Shown here: piece after piece, positions 8,380-17,488 of the stretch
Layout: the number at the start of each line of letters is the position of its first letter
Position numbering within the stretch: position 1 is the stretch's first letter
Source: Clostridium formicaceticum
Lineage (GTDB): Bacteria; Bacillota; Clostridia; Peptostreptococcales; Natronincolaceae
NCBI RefSeq assembly: GCF_001854185.1
Contig: NZ_CP017603.1
Coordinates: 3,844,001 to 3,908,000, forward strand
Direction: 5' to 3'
DNA: 64,000 nt
Position numbers and translations under genes: made by a program
Notes under the pieces: model-generated
Seen by the model: the letters and a program-made list of their open reading frames with translations, nothing else
Database searches by the model: none
What the model was told of the DNA's origin: nothing

Positions 8380-9615
8380 TTAACAAGCCCTAATGAGTTT
8401 TTGAGGTGATATTTTATTGGTTTTAATTAATACACGTATGGATGAAAATAATGAAAATAGTCCAATAATAATAAAAATAATCAAATATGTATTTATATTA
8501 GATTTTAAGTAAATGTTAATTAATTCGTTACTCACTTTAGTTTTCAATATAGGATTAATAATCAAAGTAATGAAAATTTCAGAAATTATAATTGCTTTAA
8601 TGTAGCTAATGGTTGATAGTATGAAACATTCGGAAAATATAATTGAAAACAAATGCTTATAATTGTATCCTATGGCTTTTAATAGGGCGATTTCATTGAT
8701 TCTTTCACTAATGGAATGATCAATAACAATACTAATTGTTAAAAATGTCAGACTAATAATAATGCAAAACATAATCATACTGATTATTTTTATTGTATTG
8801 ATTATTCCTGTATCAATCATATTTTTCTCTTCTAAAACCACAACATACTCCCTAGTATTATATAAATCCATTATAGTTGATTTAAAATCACGATAGTCAT
8901 TTACAATTACTGCCAAAGAATAATCCTTAGCAGGTTCATATATTTGTTGAGAAGTAATTCCTGATTGTGAGGCCACGATATGATAATAATCTGTAAGAGT
9001 AGCATAAATTTCACTTTTATCTAATTTATCTTCTTCAAGCTCGTATATTCCAATTACACTACATTTATAAGACAAAAACTCACCATTTATATTTGATGGA
9101 TACATTATTGTCAAAGTTTTTCCTAAATAAGGTGCTGTTTCTATTGTGATTAGCTGATTTTCTTCATCTTTCATTAAGATAGCAGAAGGAAGGATGAGCA
9201 CATTTTCATCTTTTTCATTAAATCCCCTACCTTTTGTTGTTTTAGGAATATGTAGTGCACTTCCAGAATCTAAAACCAGTTTTTGATTATAGGAAGTATT
9301 GAATTCCTCTATACTAATCTCTATTGTAGAAAAATATGGGTATGCCATCGAAATATCTGGGTGTTCTGTTAGTTTATTTATCCACTGTGTTAAATCTAAG
9401 TTGGTGTTTTCGTTATTGATTTGAAGCTGAAGTGTCCTATAATCTGCGATGTTATTGATGTTATTATCAATAGAAATATATGATGTTACTGCTAATGTAT
9501 AGGAAATAAATAAAAATACGATACAAAATCCTATCAACCCAATATATAAAATATTTTTAAATTTATTCCTAGTTAAATTAACAATTGATAATTGAATAAC
9601 ATTCTTAAGTAACAA
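8380..9615 (-). CDS. FtsX-like ABC permease, module B (second permease)
   Basis: 411-residue membrane protein with an N-terminal helix (residues 20-48), a large outer domain and three C-terminal helices; the segment SERINEIALLKAIGYNYKHL is the typical cytoplasmic loop of FtsX-family permeases. The start is TTG at 9615, with AAGGAAGG upstream. It follows the permease at 9762-11051 after 146 bases containing a hairpin, so it may be expressed less than the first permease. It probably works with the ATPase at 11041-11712. Substrate unknown. Confidence 0.83.
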   Translation of the reverse strand: MLLKNVIQLSIVNLTRNKFKNILYIGLIGFCIVFLFISYTLAVTSYISIDNNINNIADYRTLQLQINNENTNLDLTQWINKLTEHPDISMAYPYFSTIEISIEEFNTSYNQKLVLDSGSALHIPKTTKGRGFNEKDENVLILPSAILMKDEENQLITIETAPYLGKTLTIMYPSNINGEFLSYKCSVIGIYELEEDKLDKSEIYATLTDYYHIVASQSGITSQQIYEPAKDYSLAVIVNDYRDFKSTIMDLYNTREYVVVLEEKNMIDTGIINTIKIISMIMFCIIISLTFLTISIVIDHSISERINEIALLKAIGYNYKHLFSIIFSECFILSTISYIKAIIISEIFITLIINPILKTKVSNELINIYLKSNINTYLIIFIIIGLFSLFSSIRVLIKTNKISPQKLIRAC

Positions 9616-9700
9616 TTAATTTCGCTTCCTTCCTTGGGTATTTAAAAACATATGTCTTTTCTATAAATTCTCTATCTATAAAATAATAATATCAAGTAAG

Positions 9701-9732
9701 CTTCAGCTAGCATTATATAAACTAGCTGAAGA
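9701..9732. other. Intercistronic hairpin in module B
   Basis: CTTCAGCTAG and CTAGCTGAAG pair perfectly around an AT-rich loop between the two permease genes. No long T run follows on the minus strand, so it may be an RNA-processing or partial termination structure. Confidence 0.5.
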
Positions 9733-9761
9733 CGATTTTACAAATAAACAAAATAACTTTT

Positions 9762-11051
9762 TTAATTGTTTGTTATTGCAGCAGTAGGTTGAATCTTTAA
9801 AGCATATCTTATTCCTACAAGACTTGTTACCAATGGCAGAAGGATAGCCATTAATACAAGCAGTATAATTGTTTGACTTTCAATGGTAAGGATTAATGCT
9901 TTCATATAAAGAGACATTTGGGTTTGTATTAACCAGTTTAGCAAAATTAATAATGGTGCTAATATTGCAGTAGTACTTGCCAGACTGATAAGACCTGTAA
10001 CAAATGCCTCCAAAGAAAGTATCATCATAATGTTTTTGTTGGTATATCCTATCGCCTTTAGTAAACCTATTTCTCCTGTTCGTTTTTTTACTGCCTTTAA
10101 GGTAGAAAGAGAAATATTGATTAGTCCAATAATGAGGACAATGATACTAACAATAGAACCTACAATCAAAATGTATTTTACTATATCGCCTATAGGACCA
10201 ATACTCGATAACCGGCGTGACATAAGACCGGTTTCCCGCATGATTTTATTCTCCACTTTATTTATGTTGCTTTTGTCATCCACTATAAAAGCTATGGATT
10301 TGCCTAAATTTTCATAACCATCAGTGTCTATATAAATAGATTCATTTTCTATTTTTTCTACTATGTATTGCAAATCATTAGGTGGAATATATACGTCACA
10401 ACCTTCATTTAAATTTTGGCTAATATCATAAACCCCCACCACCTCAAAAGCATATTTAAAAGGCCGAATATCTTTAAAAGGATGTATAGTCCAGTCAGTA
10501 GCATAAAATTCTACAGTGATGGTTTTGCCGATAAAATCTTCTCCATCTAAAAAATCATCAGGTTCTTTAAAATAACCAATTTCATAGGAACGATCCGGAT
10601 AGAATTGTTTGGGGATAATGCCTACATTTTTAGTATTTTCATCGAAGCCTTCTCCTGCAACAACAGTAGACATAATTTCTATATCAGAAGCATTAAAAAA
10701 AAGAAAAGCTTCTTTACTTGAATCTTCAAATAGTTCATCAGTGTTGATAATATTTGTGCCGGTTCCCCATATTTTTATGTAGGATGTAACCACATTTTCA
10801 TCCTTATTCAAAATTTCAAATAAATTTTTTTCTGTTTCAAAGTCGGATTTTTCATATGTAACAAATAAAGTGCGACACCGTATAGTATTTAAAACTTGTC
10901 TATCTATAAAGAAACCTAAAGAAGCGTTTAATGTAAGAGTACTTGCTAAAGTAATTAAAGCTAAAGTGATAATAATAACATGACTCATTATTTCTTTTCT
11001 TCTTCGGCATAAATTGATATATGCCATATGAAAATAAAATTTAGGCTTCAT
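9762..11051 (-). CDS. FtsX-like ABC permease, module B (first permease)
   Basis: About 429 residues from the chosen ATG at 11051 ([18 protein letters not shown]), which follows TTGGAGGAAAAAA and overlaps the end of the ATPase gene. It has an N-terminal helix near residues 25-50, an outer domain and three C-terminal helices with the family loop KKRTGEIGLLKAIGYTNKN. The MacB-type core and the overlap show that it is the partner of the ATPase. An alternative start 21 bases upstream is possible but ignores the ribosome site. Confidence 0.86.
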   Translation of the reverse strand: MKPKFYFHMAYINLCRRRKEIMSHVIIITLALITLASTLTLNASLGFFIDRQVLNTIRCRTLFVTYEKSDFETEKNLFEILNKDENVVTSYIKIWGTGTNIINTDELFEDSSKEAFLFFNASDIEIMSTVVAGEGFDENTKNVGIIPKQFYPDRSYEIGYFKEPDDFLDGEDFIGKTITVEFYATDWTIHPFKDIRPFKYAFEVVGVYDISQNLNEGCDVYIPPNDLQYIVEKIENESIYIDTDGYENLGKSIAFIVDDKSNINKVENKIMRETGLMSRRLSSIGPIGDIVKYILIVGSIVSIIVLIIGLINISLSTLKAVKKRTGEIGLLKAIGYTNKNIMMILSLEAFVTGLISLASTTAILAPLLILLNWLIQTQMSLYMKALILTIESQTIILLVLMAILLPLVTSLVGIRYALKIQPTAAITNN

Positions 11052-11712
11052 TTTTTTCCTCCAAAATACCATTATTCATGTAATATACCTTATCAGCATA
11101 ATCTAAAACTATATCGTTATGGGATACAATCACAACGGTTTTTCCCTTTTGGGACAATAATTTAAGATGGTCGAGTACGATTTTTTCGCTATCTGTATCT
11201 AAGTTTCCAGTAGGTTCATCTGCAAAAATACAAGCTGGATCATTTGCCAATGCCCTTGCTATGGCGACCCTTTGTTGTTGTCCACCAGACAGTTGACTAG
11301 GAAAATGATGACATCTGTCCTTCATCTCTAATAATTCCAATAGTTCTATTGCTCTTTTTTGAAGGTCTTTATTACGATACTCTTCATTTATGTACATAGG
11401 AACCATCACATTTTCAAAGGCTTTTAGCTTTGGATTTAAATGAAAAGATTGAAAGACAAAGCCAAAGTCCTTCATTCTAATTTTTGCTTTTTCTATATCA
11501 TTTAATTTAGATACTAACCGATCTCTAACATAAAGTTCTCCATCGGTGAGATCATCCAGTAATCCCAAAATATTTAATAAAGTTGTTTTACCAGAGCCGG
11601 ATCGTCCCATAATAGCATAGAACCCTTCTTTAATTTCAAGATTTACATTTTTAACAGCTATGACATCTTCATATATCTTATTAATATTTCGTGCAGAAAT
11701 TAAACAAGCCAT
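11041..11712 (-). CDS. ABC transporter ATP-binding protein, module B
   Basis: 223-residue LolD/MacB-type ATPase with Walker [10 protein letters not shown] near residue 38, signature [15 protein letters not shown] near residue 142 and Walker [14 protein letters not shown]. It is encoded directly downstream of the secreted protein at 11824-12246 and overlaps the following permease by 11 bases. The order secreted protein, ATPase, permease, permease suggests export of, or immunity to, the secreted product. Confidence 0.93.
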   Translation of the reverse strand: MACLISARNINKIYEDVIAVKNVNLEIKEGFYAIMGRSGSGKTTLLNILGLLDDLTDGELYVRDRLVSKLNDIEKAKIRMKDFGFVFQSFHLNPKLKAFENVMVPMYINEEYRNKDLQKRAIELLELLEMKDRCHHFPSQLSGGQQQRVAIARALANDPACIFADEPTGNLDTDSEKIVLDHLKLLSQKGKTVVIVSHNDIVLDYADKVYYMNNGILEEKNEA

Positions 11713-11823
11713 TGTATTCCCTACCTCATATAATTATTTTTTTAAACTTATCCCCCGTTAAAAACGAAGGATAAGTTAGTTTTATAATGCTTTCTAATCA
11801 ATAAAAACTATTACTAGTAAGGG

Positions 11824-12246
11824 TTAATTACTAGACATTTCAACTTTGTTAGAAGTAAATCCATCTCCTCCAGAGACACGAAAGTTAGTAAAGTAATACC
11901 TAAATTTTCCATCGTTTTGACCTGACCAAGATTCCTTATAAGTTTTTTTAATTTCAGGCATATTTTTAAGTTTAGATCCTTGACCATCATAAGTCAAACC
12001 TCTTTGTTTTTGTAATTCAATGTAGCAGTTATTGGTATCTTTATCAGAATGATAATCTCTACTTGTTATTGTTATTCCTATAGCATGCCTAGAACCTTTA
12101 TAATCTCTATATGCTCCAGTTACAGAACTATTTACACTCATGTTTAAAGTTGATGTATAACTTGAATTAGCAAATCCAGTTATGCTACTAGTGGTGATTA
12201 GTCCTACTGATAATGCCGAAATTAAACATAACTTCTTTAAATTCAT
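11824..12246 (-). CDS. Secreted bacteriocin-like protein with signal peptide
   Basis: 140 residues. A clear Sec signal peptide (MNLKKLCLISALSVGLITTS, with likely cleavage after GFA near residue 27) is followed by a mature part of about 113 residues rich in Ser, Thr, Tyr and Gly with a single Cys. The mature part has beta-strand patterns and ends FTSNKVEMSSN. Size, signal and position directly before an ABC exporter/immunity operon resemble lactococcin-972-type or DUF2712-type secreted proteins; I cannot assign a family with certainty. The ribosome site GGGAGGTACATAAA precedes the ATG. The peptide gene lies upstream on the same strand. Confidence 0.75.
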   Translation of the reverse strand: MNLKKLCLISALSVGLITTSSITGFANSSYTSTLNMSVNSSVTGAYRDYKGSRHAIGITITSRDYHSDKDTNNCYIELQKQRGLTYDGQGSKLKNMPEIKKTYKESWSGQNDGKFRYYFTNFRVSGGDGFTSNKVEMSSN

Positions 12247-12577
12247 TTTATGTACCTCCCTTATTAAAAATAAAATTTGAATTTATTTGTTCCCTCTTCC
12301 TCATTAAACAACAGCAGAAACGCTTTTCATCGTTATACTAGAATAGAATTTATACCAATGTTTTGCATCATAAGTTTCCTGCTAAAAATCTACATCATTT
12401 TCATTTTGATTTGACCAATAAGGCTCACTTGCTCTTCTTTGCAACTTGTCTTTCATATTTCTCAAAGTCATTATCCTAAATTACCTAGTTCCGTCCATCC
12501 ATAATATAGATGAGATCCATGATCCTTTAATTGAATCTTTATTTACTTCTTATGATAAAATGACTTTATAGTAACTA
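12247..12577. other. Gap between the peptide gene and the secreted protein
   Basis: No well-supported gene. On the minus strand a 29-codon ORF (12382-12471, starting MTLRNMKDKLQRR) is followed in frame after one stop by a further 24 codons, which could be a decayed gene. The 3' end of the peptide repeat reaches to about 12545. Confidence 0.35.
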
Positions 12578-12670
12578 TTAAAGTAACCATCTGTTTACGC
12601 TTTCCGAGGGGTGTTGCAGATATCTTTTCAATCGCTGTTTTTTTGGAGAATCTCGAGGAATCTTGTCCAT
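12578..12670 (-). CDS. 30-residue cationic peptide, intact copy of a repeated gene
   Basis: Too short for routine gene calling. An exceptionally strong ribosome site (AAAGGAGGTG) precedes ATG, and the frame runs 30 codons: MDKIPRDSPKKQRLKRYLQH followed by PSESVNRWLL, then TAA. It is Lys/Arg-rich in the middle with an aromatic C-terminus (NRWLL) and no signal peptide. Two frameshifted copies exist at 7968-8059 and 4665-4797; the SESVNRWLL coding region is kept in copy 2. The surroundings (ABC modules, secreted protein, LytTR regulator) suggest a leaderless antimicrobial or signalling peptide. That role is inferred; no homologue is known to me. Confidence 0.55.
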   Translation of the reverse strand: MDKIPRDSPKKQRLKRYLQHPSESVNRWLL

Positions 12671-12800
12671 AACATTTCACCTCCTTTGCATCCTATTTTT
12701 AACCTTCTGTGTTTTTCCATTAGAAGGTCTGCCTTGTACTTAAGTACATTTTTAGTATAGCATAAATTTTCCATTTAAAAATAGATTTGGAACAAAATGG
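12671..12800 (-). promoter_or_regulatory. Conserved promoter region of the peptide gene
   Basis: The 130 bases upstream of the peptide start match those upstream of copy 2 (8060-8200). A likely -10 box TATACT (plus-strand 12754-12759) has no good -35 partner at 17 bases, which is usual for activator-dependent promoters. CCATTT and AAATGG flank an AT-rich block further upstream. Control by the LytTR regulator is an inference. Confidence 0.45.
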
Positions 12801-12834
12801 GTGTTTATGGGAATGAAATGGTATTATAAACTAT

Positions 12835-12871
12835 TAAAAAAAGACGGCATTTTTTAAGATAATACCGTCTA
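12835..12871 (-). terminator. Terminator of the DUF6713-like gene; duplicated element
   Basis: Stem AGACGGTAT/ATGCCGTCT followed by T7 on the minus strand. The same hairpin with nearly identical flanks recurs at 17547-17583. Confidence 0.8.
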
Positions 12872-12935
12872 ATGTTTTTCTTTATTTATTCATATTTAAA
12901 GTAATTACTTTGCAAATTTTTAACAAGTAAAAACC

Positions 12936-13313
12936 TTACCTAACAATCAAACCACATAAATGTATTACTGATGCAACCCCCATACTATAAATAATTATCT
13001 TTGAAAAACTTGAATTAAAATTATTCTCACTATGCCTTTTAAATATGTAATGAATAATAGAATGAAAAATCAAAAATAAATCTAATATTAAGTATATCAT
13101 TAACTCTAAATTGCTAAAATAGTTAACCAAAACAAATAGCATCACTACGTATATTGGAAGATGCATCACAGTAAATATTTGATAAGCTTTGTCATCTTCC
13201 ATATTCTTAAGATAGATAAACATCTTCCATTCTTTATTTCTTATAGCATCCATTTCATGAAGCAGAAGAAAGGAAAGGTTTAATATAAAAATAGTATTAA
13301 GTGTTAGTTCCAT
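12936..13313 (-). CDS. Four-helix membrane protein, DUF6713-like
   Basis: 125-residue hydrophobic protein with about four membrane helices. The N-terminal motif FLLLHEMDAIRNKEW matches the conserved HE.DAIR signature that I associate with the DUF6713 family of small membrane proteins of unknown function; the middle part keeps a conserved His-Pro (MHLPIYVVM). It lies between a GNAT acetyltransferase gene and the duplicated terminator, all on the minus strand, and may be cargo of the island. No role can be assigned. Confidence 0.7.
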   Translation of the reverse strand: MELTLNTIFILNLSFLLLHEMDAIRNKEWKMFIYLKNMEDDKAYQIFTVMHLPIYVVMLFVLVNYFSNLELMIYLILDLFLIFHSIIHYIFKRHSENNFNSSFSKIIIYSMGVASVIHLCGLIVR

Positions 13314-13350
13314 TTTTCCTTATCATATCCCCTTTTATCAAACGAAATTA

Positions 13351-13800
13351 TTACTTTAACTCCAGATATGTTAATCTAGGATAGAACCCATGCTTCCTAT
13401 AAAAGTCAAATACGGATTCATGTCCATCTGCAACCGCTACACAAAACTTCTTACAATTTTTCTCTTTCAGCCAATCAATAGCTTCATTAACGAGTAGGTT
13501 ACCTAATCCTTGGTATCTGTAAGCTTCTTCTATAAAAAGTGATTCGATTTCTCCTACTTCCTTATGAACTGTTGAGATACAATAACCTATTATTTCCAAA
13601 TCATCCTTCTCTATTACCGCAACTCGAATATCTTTATCAGTCATTGTTCTAAATTTTTCACATCTTTTTTGGAAGGTAAAGGTTGCATAATGCTCCTTAA
13701 AAAATTTAGAATCCTTCATATGTAGTTGATTCAGCTTTTCCCACAATTCTTTTATTAAATGAAGCTCTTCTATCTTTATTACTTTTAGTTTAAAATCCAT
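13351..13800 (-). CDS. GNAT-family N-acetyltransferase
   Basis: 149 residues from the ATG at 13800 (MDFKLKVIKI), chosen because AAGGAG lies upstream; a TTG at 13821 would put that site inside the gene. The acetyl-CoA binding motif appears as EEAYRYQGLGNLLVNEA (R/Q-x-x-G-x-G type), followed by ACVAVADGHESVFDFYRKHGF-like sequence, the usual beta-5/alpha-4 end of the fold. It transfers an acetyl group to an unknown amine or protein. The location inside a bacteriocin-type island would fit self-protection, but this is speculative. Confidence 0.88.
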   Translation of the reverse strand: MDFKLKVIKIEELHLIKELWEKLNQLHMKDSKFFKEHYATFTFQKRCEKFRTMTDKDIRVAVIEKDDLEIIGYCISTVHKEVGEIESLFIEEAYRYQGLGNLLVNEAIDWLKEKNCKKFCVAVADGHESVFDFYRKHGFYPRLTYLELK

Positions 13801-14120
13801 CCAACCTTCACTCTCCTTCAATATGAGATATTCTCTTCACTATTTGCTTCCTATCGATTAGTAATTAAGATCAGATTTAACCTGAAAGACTAATAATTCA
13901 ACCCTTCTGGGTTTTATTTATATGGTTTTTTTAATATATCATATGGTTTTCTACATTTCAACACAATTGTAACAAAATAGTATTTGGATGTAATAAAATA
14001 GCATAAAAACTTTTTTGTTTGCAGCTTAATTGATTACTTTGGTCTTTAAGCAATGAACCGTTTCTAATTAGCATAGAAAGCTGTTTTTATAGACTTTTTT
14101 TCAATCCCAATAAACAGAAG

Positions 14121-14600
14121 TCACAGAGTATCCCATCTCTCGTTTGCTTTATCAAATAATGGTTTCACTACTTCCTTATGTTTATCTATGATTGGCGCAA
14201 AGTACTTGTCAATCGGTTCCATATTTTCATCAACCATAATTTGATAACCGTCTTGTTCATCTTGTATCATAACACCATACTTTGTATTCCCAAAGAATGA
14301 AGGCCATATTATTATAGAGCATGTATCATCATCATTGGATATAGCAAGATTTCCAGTATAAAATAAATAATCTGGATATTTTACACTATACTGATAACCG
14401 TCCTCACGACAATGATAGGAAGTACTATAATATACTTGTGCCAACATACCTTTAAATACTGGTTCCATATCTTTTGAAAACTTATCATACTTGCTGTATG
14501 TAATTTGATGCCAAATTAAATTATAGGCACCAAATAACATGAAAAAAATAATGGTACCAACGATGATTCTTTTTCTTTTATTGCCTTTTTTACTATTCAT
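14121..14600 (-). CDS. Membrane-anchored hypothetical protein of the immunity operon
   Basis: 159 residues. A very basic N-terminus (MNSKKGNKRKR) precedes one hydrophobic helix (residues 12-30); the remainder is extracytoplasmic, with two Cys residues (YHCRED and DTCSI) that could form a disulfide. The start overlaps the ATPase stop by four bases, so it is the third gene of the operon permease-ATPase-this protein. Its place next to lactococcin-972-type immunity genes suggests an accessory immunity function. I do not recognise the family. Confidence 0.75.
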   Translation of the reverse strand: MNSKKGNKRKRIIVGTIIFFMLFGAYNLIWHQITYSKYDKFSKDMEPVFKGMLAQVYYSTSYHCREDGYQYSVKYPDYLFYTGNLAISNDDDTCSIIIWPSFFGNTKYGVMIQDEQDGYQIMVDENMEPIDKYFAPIIDKHKEVVKPLFDKANERWDTL

Positions 14601-15205
14601 AAGTTTATCACCCTTTTGCCGTTTTTCTTAATATTTTCATCATGGCTTACAACTATAACTGTCTTTCCTTCGTCATTAAGCTCTTTCATAATTGCCATTA
14701 CTTTGTTAGCATTATCTTTATCCAAAGAACCCGTTGGCTCATCCGCAAGAATTAAATCACATTTTTTAACCATTAATCTAGCCAATGCAATCCGCTGTTG
14801 TTCTCCTCCTGAGAGGGTATATATTTTACTGTTCAATTTATCCTCTAGTCCTACTCTATGTAAAGCCTCTCTTATTTCAATCTCCGAACGATTTTTCTTT
14901 TTGATTATATTTAAATTATAATTTACTGTTCTATCTTCCATAAGCGCAAAATTTTGAAATAAAAAACCTACTTTCTCACTGAAGTATTTCAGTTGATTCT
15001 TGCGTTTACTGATATCTATTCCATCTATTTTAATTGTACCACTATCAACTTTTTCCAATGCACCTATCATATTAAGAAGAGTAGTTTTACCACAACCACT
15101 TACTCCTGAAAAAATTACAAAGTCACCACTTTCAATATTCATGTTAAAATTATCGAACAGTACTTTTTGATCAAAGGCTTTATGCAAATTCTTAATTTCG
15201 ATCAT
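14597..15205 (-). CDS. ABC ATPase, lactococcin-972-type immunity system
   Basis: 202 residues, shorter than the other island ATPases. Walker A is SGVSGCGKTT near residue 34, the signature is LSGGEQQRIALARLM near residue 130 and Walker B LILADEPTGSLDK. The short form with ENIKKNGKRVINL at its end fits the ATPase subfamily found with lactococcin-972 bacteriocins. It overlaps the upstream membrane-protein gene (ATG inside its 3' end) and the downstream anchored protein, so the three are one operon. Confidence 0.9.
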   Translation of the reverse strand: MIEIKNLHKAFDQKVLFDNFNMNIESGDFVIFSGVSGCGKTTLLNMIGALEKVDSGTIKIDGIDISKRKNQLKYFSEKVGFLFQNFALMEDRTVNYNLNIIKKKNRSEIEIREALHRVGLEDKLNSKIYTLSGGEQQRIALARLMVKKCDLILADEPTGSLDKDNANKVMAIMKELNDEGKTVIVVSHDENIKKNGKRVINL

Positions 15206-17136
15206 AACGAACCTCCCTTAAGTATCTTCTGAACATTTATGTTTTCGAGTTTATATACATATCTTACTACGATTACTAATTCTAGTAAAATGACTATCAA
15301 TCCTCCAGCTATCATAAAATAATATGACGTTATCCCTAAAAAGTAGCTTACAACTACTGCTAATGTTAACCCAATAAATCCAAAAAGTATTGTGGTGATT
15401 AGAATTTTTTTATGCTTACCTAATAAGCCGTATCCAACAACTTTTTTAATTGATAATTCGACTGCATTCACACTATATTCACAACTCAATATATTGTTAA
15501 TAATTATTCCTTCTAGTAACAATATTATGCCCAGCAAAGCAATACCGATTATCATGCCTCGTTTTAATATTTGCCAATAGTGAATGTAGTTTTTATAAGC
15601 ATTTGTTTTGTATGCTATTTCATTCTGAAAATTATTTTCTGTGATGAATGTATGCCATTCTTTATCAGAAATTCTAAACATGGTTGCCTGCCAAATATAT
15701 CTGTAGTAAATGTTTTCAAGCTTTTCGGCAATAATGTTATTTAATAATATTACTGGATTTTTTTTAAGCGTGCTATCCACCCCATCTACACCTGTCAAAG
15801 CTATTACTTCTGTATTGTTTTCATAATAGATTTCTTCATATTCAAAATTCCCTTTATAATACGTTGTAAAAAAATCTTTGGCCAAATCATGCTCATTACC
15901 GCTTTTGCTGTAATCTTTAGGCTTTATAAAGTATACTTTGTTTTCAAGTTTTTTATTTTTTACTTCTGGTATTATATCCTTTAAGTAATCTAAAGCTCCG
16001 CTGTCAGCAAAGATATAGTTATCATCATTATAATAATCGTTGCCTAAATACACTAATGAAAGTGCTTTGCCTTCCGATAAATATTTTTTGTATAATATAT
16101 TAAGTAATCGGCCAGATAATTCATCACTATCATCACTTAAGGAAGCTAGCATAACATATGAATAATCTTTATATTTTAAAAAGAAATCTTTTTGTTTATA
16201 AAAGTTTATTCCTTCATATATCAAATCAACACAGCCTACCATGATTATGATTGTAATAAAAATGGTGAATATCTTATAAATATAACTTATACGTAACACT
16301 CTCTTTTCGCTGTTTTTTGTAGCCATATCTTTTTTGTAATCAGTAATAAAAAACAATGTATACGAGAGAGAATTAATAATAATAAAAATAACCATACAAA
16401 TTATTGAAATGTTTAAATGATAGGTAGCGTTTATAAATATATTCATGGTAGATACAATTATAACAAAAAGTAAACTATAGAAAACTATATCAATAATCAT
16501 CTTTCTAAAAACAAAATCAGTCAATCGTTCTCCTGATACTAATCTTATTATTACTTCTTTTTTTTCTAAAGCTATATTATAGAGTGTCAGCAATAAAAAC
16601 AATGAAAGAACAATAACCCATACCAATAAAATATTAAGACTACTGTTAAGGGAAATATAACCTTCTCTTGGAAAAGCTCCTCCATACTTATCTACAAGAT
16701 CCTGTTTGAACTTTATAATATCTTCTTTTTTTCCTATAACCCGATATGTATTAATTTTAGAAATATCGGGAATATCTTCAAAAGGATAAATCTGTATAGA
16801 AGATTTACCTAAGAAAATACTATCGAAAGTACCAGGAACAATATCTGAATTTTTACTTAAATATGTTTTTATGCCATCAGTACCATATATGGATATGTTT
16901 TCCAAAAGAGCGTTTTCAATTTTACGATCTACTACAAAAACTTGTATATTATGCTTATTTGCTGAACTATAAATATCAGAAATCATTTCACTTTGAGTGG
17001 TATTTTTTTGCAAATAATATGTTACATAGGGATATTCTGTTTCAAACCCATTTATGTTCCATACATAGGTTTCTCCAATAAAAACTAATACAATAATAGT
17101 TAATAGTATGCTTGTAATATATTTTGCTATTTTCAT
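15202..17136 (-). CDS. Bacteriocin-associated integral membrane protein (DUF1430-like)
   Basis: About 644 residues. One helix near the N-terminus, an outer domain with the segment NTYRVIGKKEDIIKFKQDL, then a group of helices around residues 175-290, a second outer domain and a final group near the C-terminus, so the protein looks like two FtsX-like halves. This matches the large membrane protein that pairs with a short ATPase beside lactococcin-972-type bacteriocins, known as putative immunity proteins. I start at the ATG at 17136 (MKIAKYITS), preceded by AGAGAGGTAATTAAA. No typical lactococcin-972 peptide lies next to it. Confidence 0.8.
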   Translation of the reverse strand: MKIAKYITSILLTIIVLVFIGETYVWNINGFETEYPYVTYYLQKNTTQSEMISDIYSSANKHNIQVFVVDRKIENALLENISIYGTDGIKTYLSKNSDIVPGTFDSIFLGKSSIQIYPFEDIPDISKINTYRVIGKKEDIIKFKQDLVDKYGGAFPREGYISLNSSLNILLVWVIVLSLFLLLTLYNIALEKKEVIIRLVSGERLTDFVFRKMIIDIVFYSLLFVIIVSTMNIFINATYHLNISIICMVIFIIINSLSYTLFFITDYKKDMATKNSEKRVLRISYIYKIFTIFITIIIMVGCVDLIYEGINFYKQKDFFLKYKDYSYVMLASLSDDSDELSGRLLNILYKKYLSEGKALSLVYLGNDYYNDDNYIFADSGALDYLKDIIPEVKNKKLENKVYFIKPKDYSKSGNEHDLAKDFFTTYYKGNFEYEEIYYENNTEVIALTGVDGVDSTLKKNPVILLNNIIAEKLENIYYRYIWQATMFRISDKEWHTFITENNFQNEIAYKTNAYKNYIHYWQILKRGMIIGIALLGIILLLEGIIINNILSCEYSVNAVELSIKKVVGYGLLGKHKKILITTILFGFIGLTLAVVVSYFLGITSYYFMIAGGLIVILLELVIVVRYVYKLENINVQKILKGGSL

Positions 17137-17187
17137 TTTAATTACCTCTCTGTATATTCCTAAATTATCTCTCAAATACTTTTGTAT

Positions 17188-17382
17188 TCAGGGTTTTTGA
17201 TTATTCTTCAAAATAGATATCTGGATAGAATAGACAAGCTGGATTGTTTCTTGTTCTAATGTTTTTATTGCTTCTTCCCCAGTGATGGCTTCAAATATTT
17301 TTATGTCTATATCCAAGCTTTTAAGCATTCTAACTAAATTACTTCTTTCAACATAATTATCTTCAACTACAAGGATATTCAT
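17188..17382 (-). pseudogene. Truncated LytTR-type response regulator
   Basis: The first 47 or so residues (MNILVVEDNYVERSNLVRML) are highly similar to the intact regulator at 3498-4223, including the identical ribosome site GGAGAATTACA. The frame then ends NNQKP without the phospho-acceptor region, the rest of the receiver or the DNA-binding domain. It lies 52 bases upstream of the immunity operon start, so its promoter may now serve that operon. Direct repeats like those of the intact gene lie upstream. Confidence 0.8.
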
Positions 17383-17488
17383 TGTAATTCTCCTACTCTG
17401 CATTTTCATTGATAAACATTGACATATTTTTAACATTTAAAAGTCTTAATAAAATACTAGCATAATTTAATATAGTTTAAATAAAAAA

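Noticed and set aside
12382-12471. 29-codon ORF (MTLRNMKDKLQRR) with a second open stretch after one stop
   Set aside because: Weak ribosome site, no similarity that I recognise and no second copy; kept only as a note in the gap entry.
3498-17436. A histidine kinase partner for the LytTR regulator
   Set aside because: No open frame in the island has HATPase or dimerisation motifs; the kinase is absent or elsewhere.
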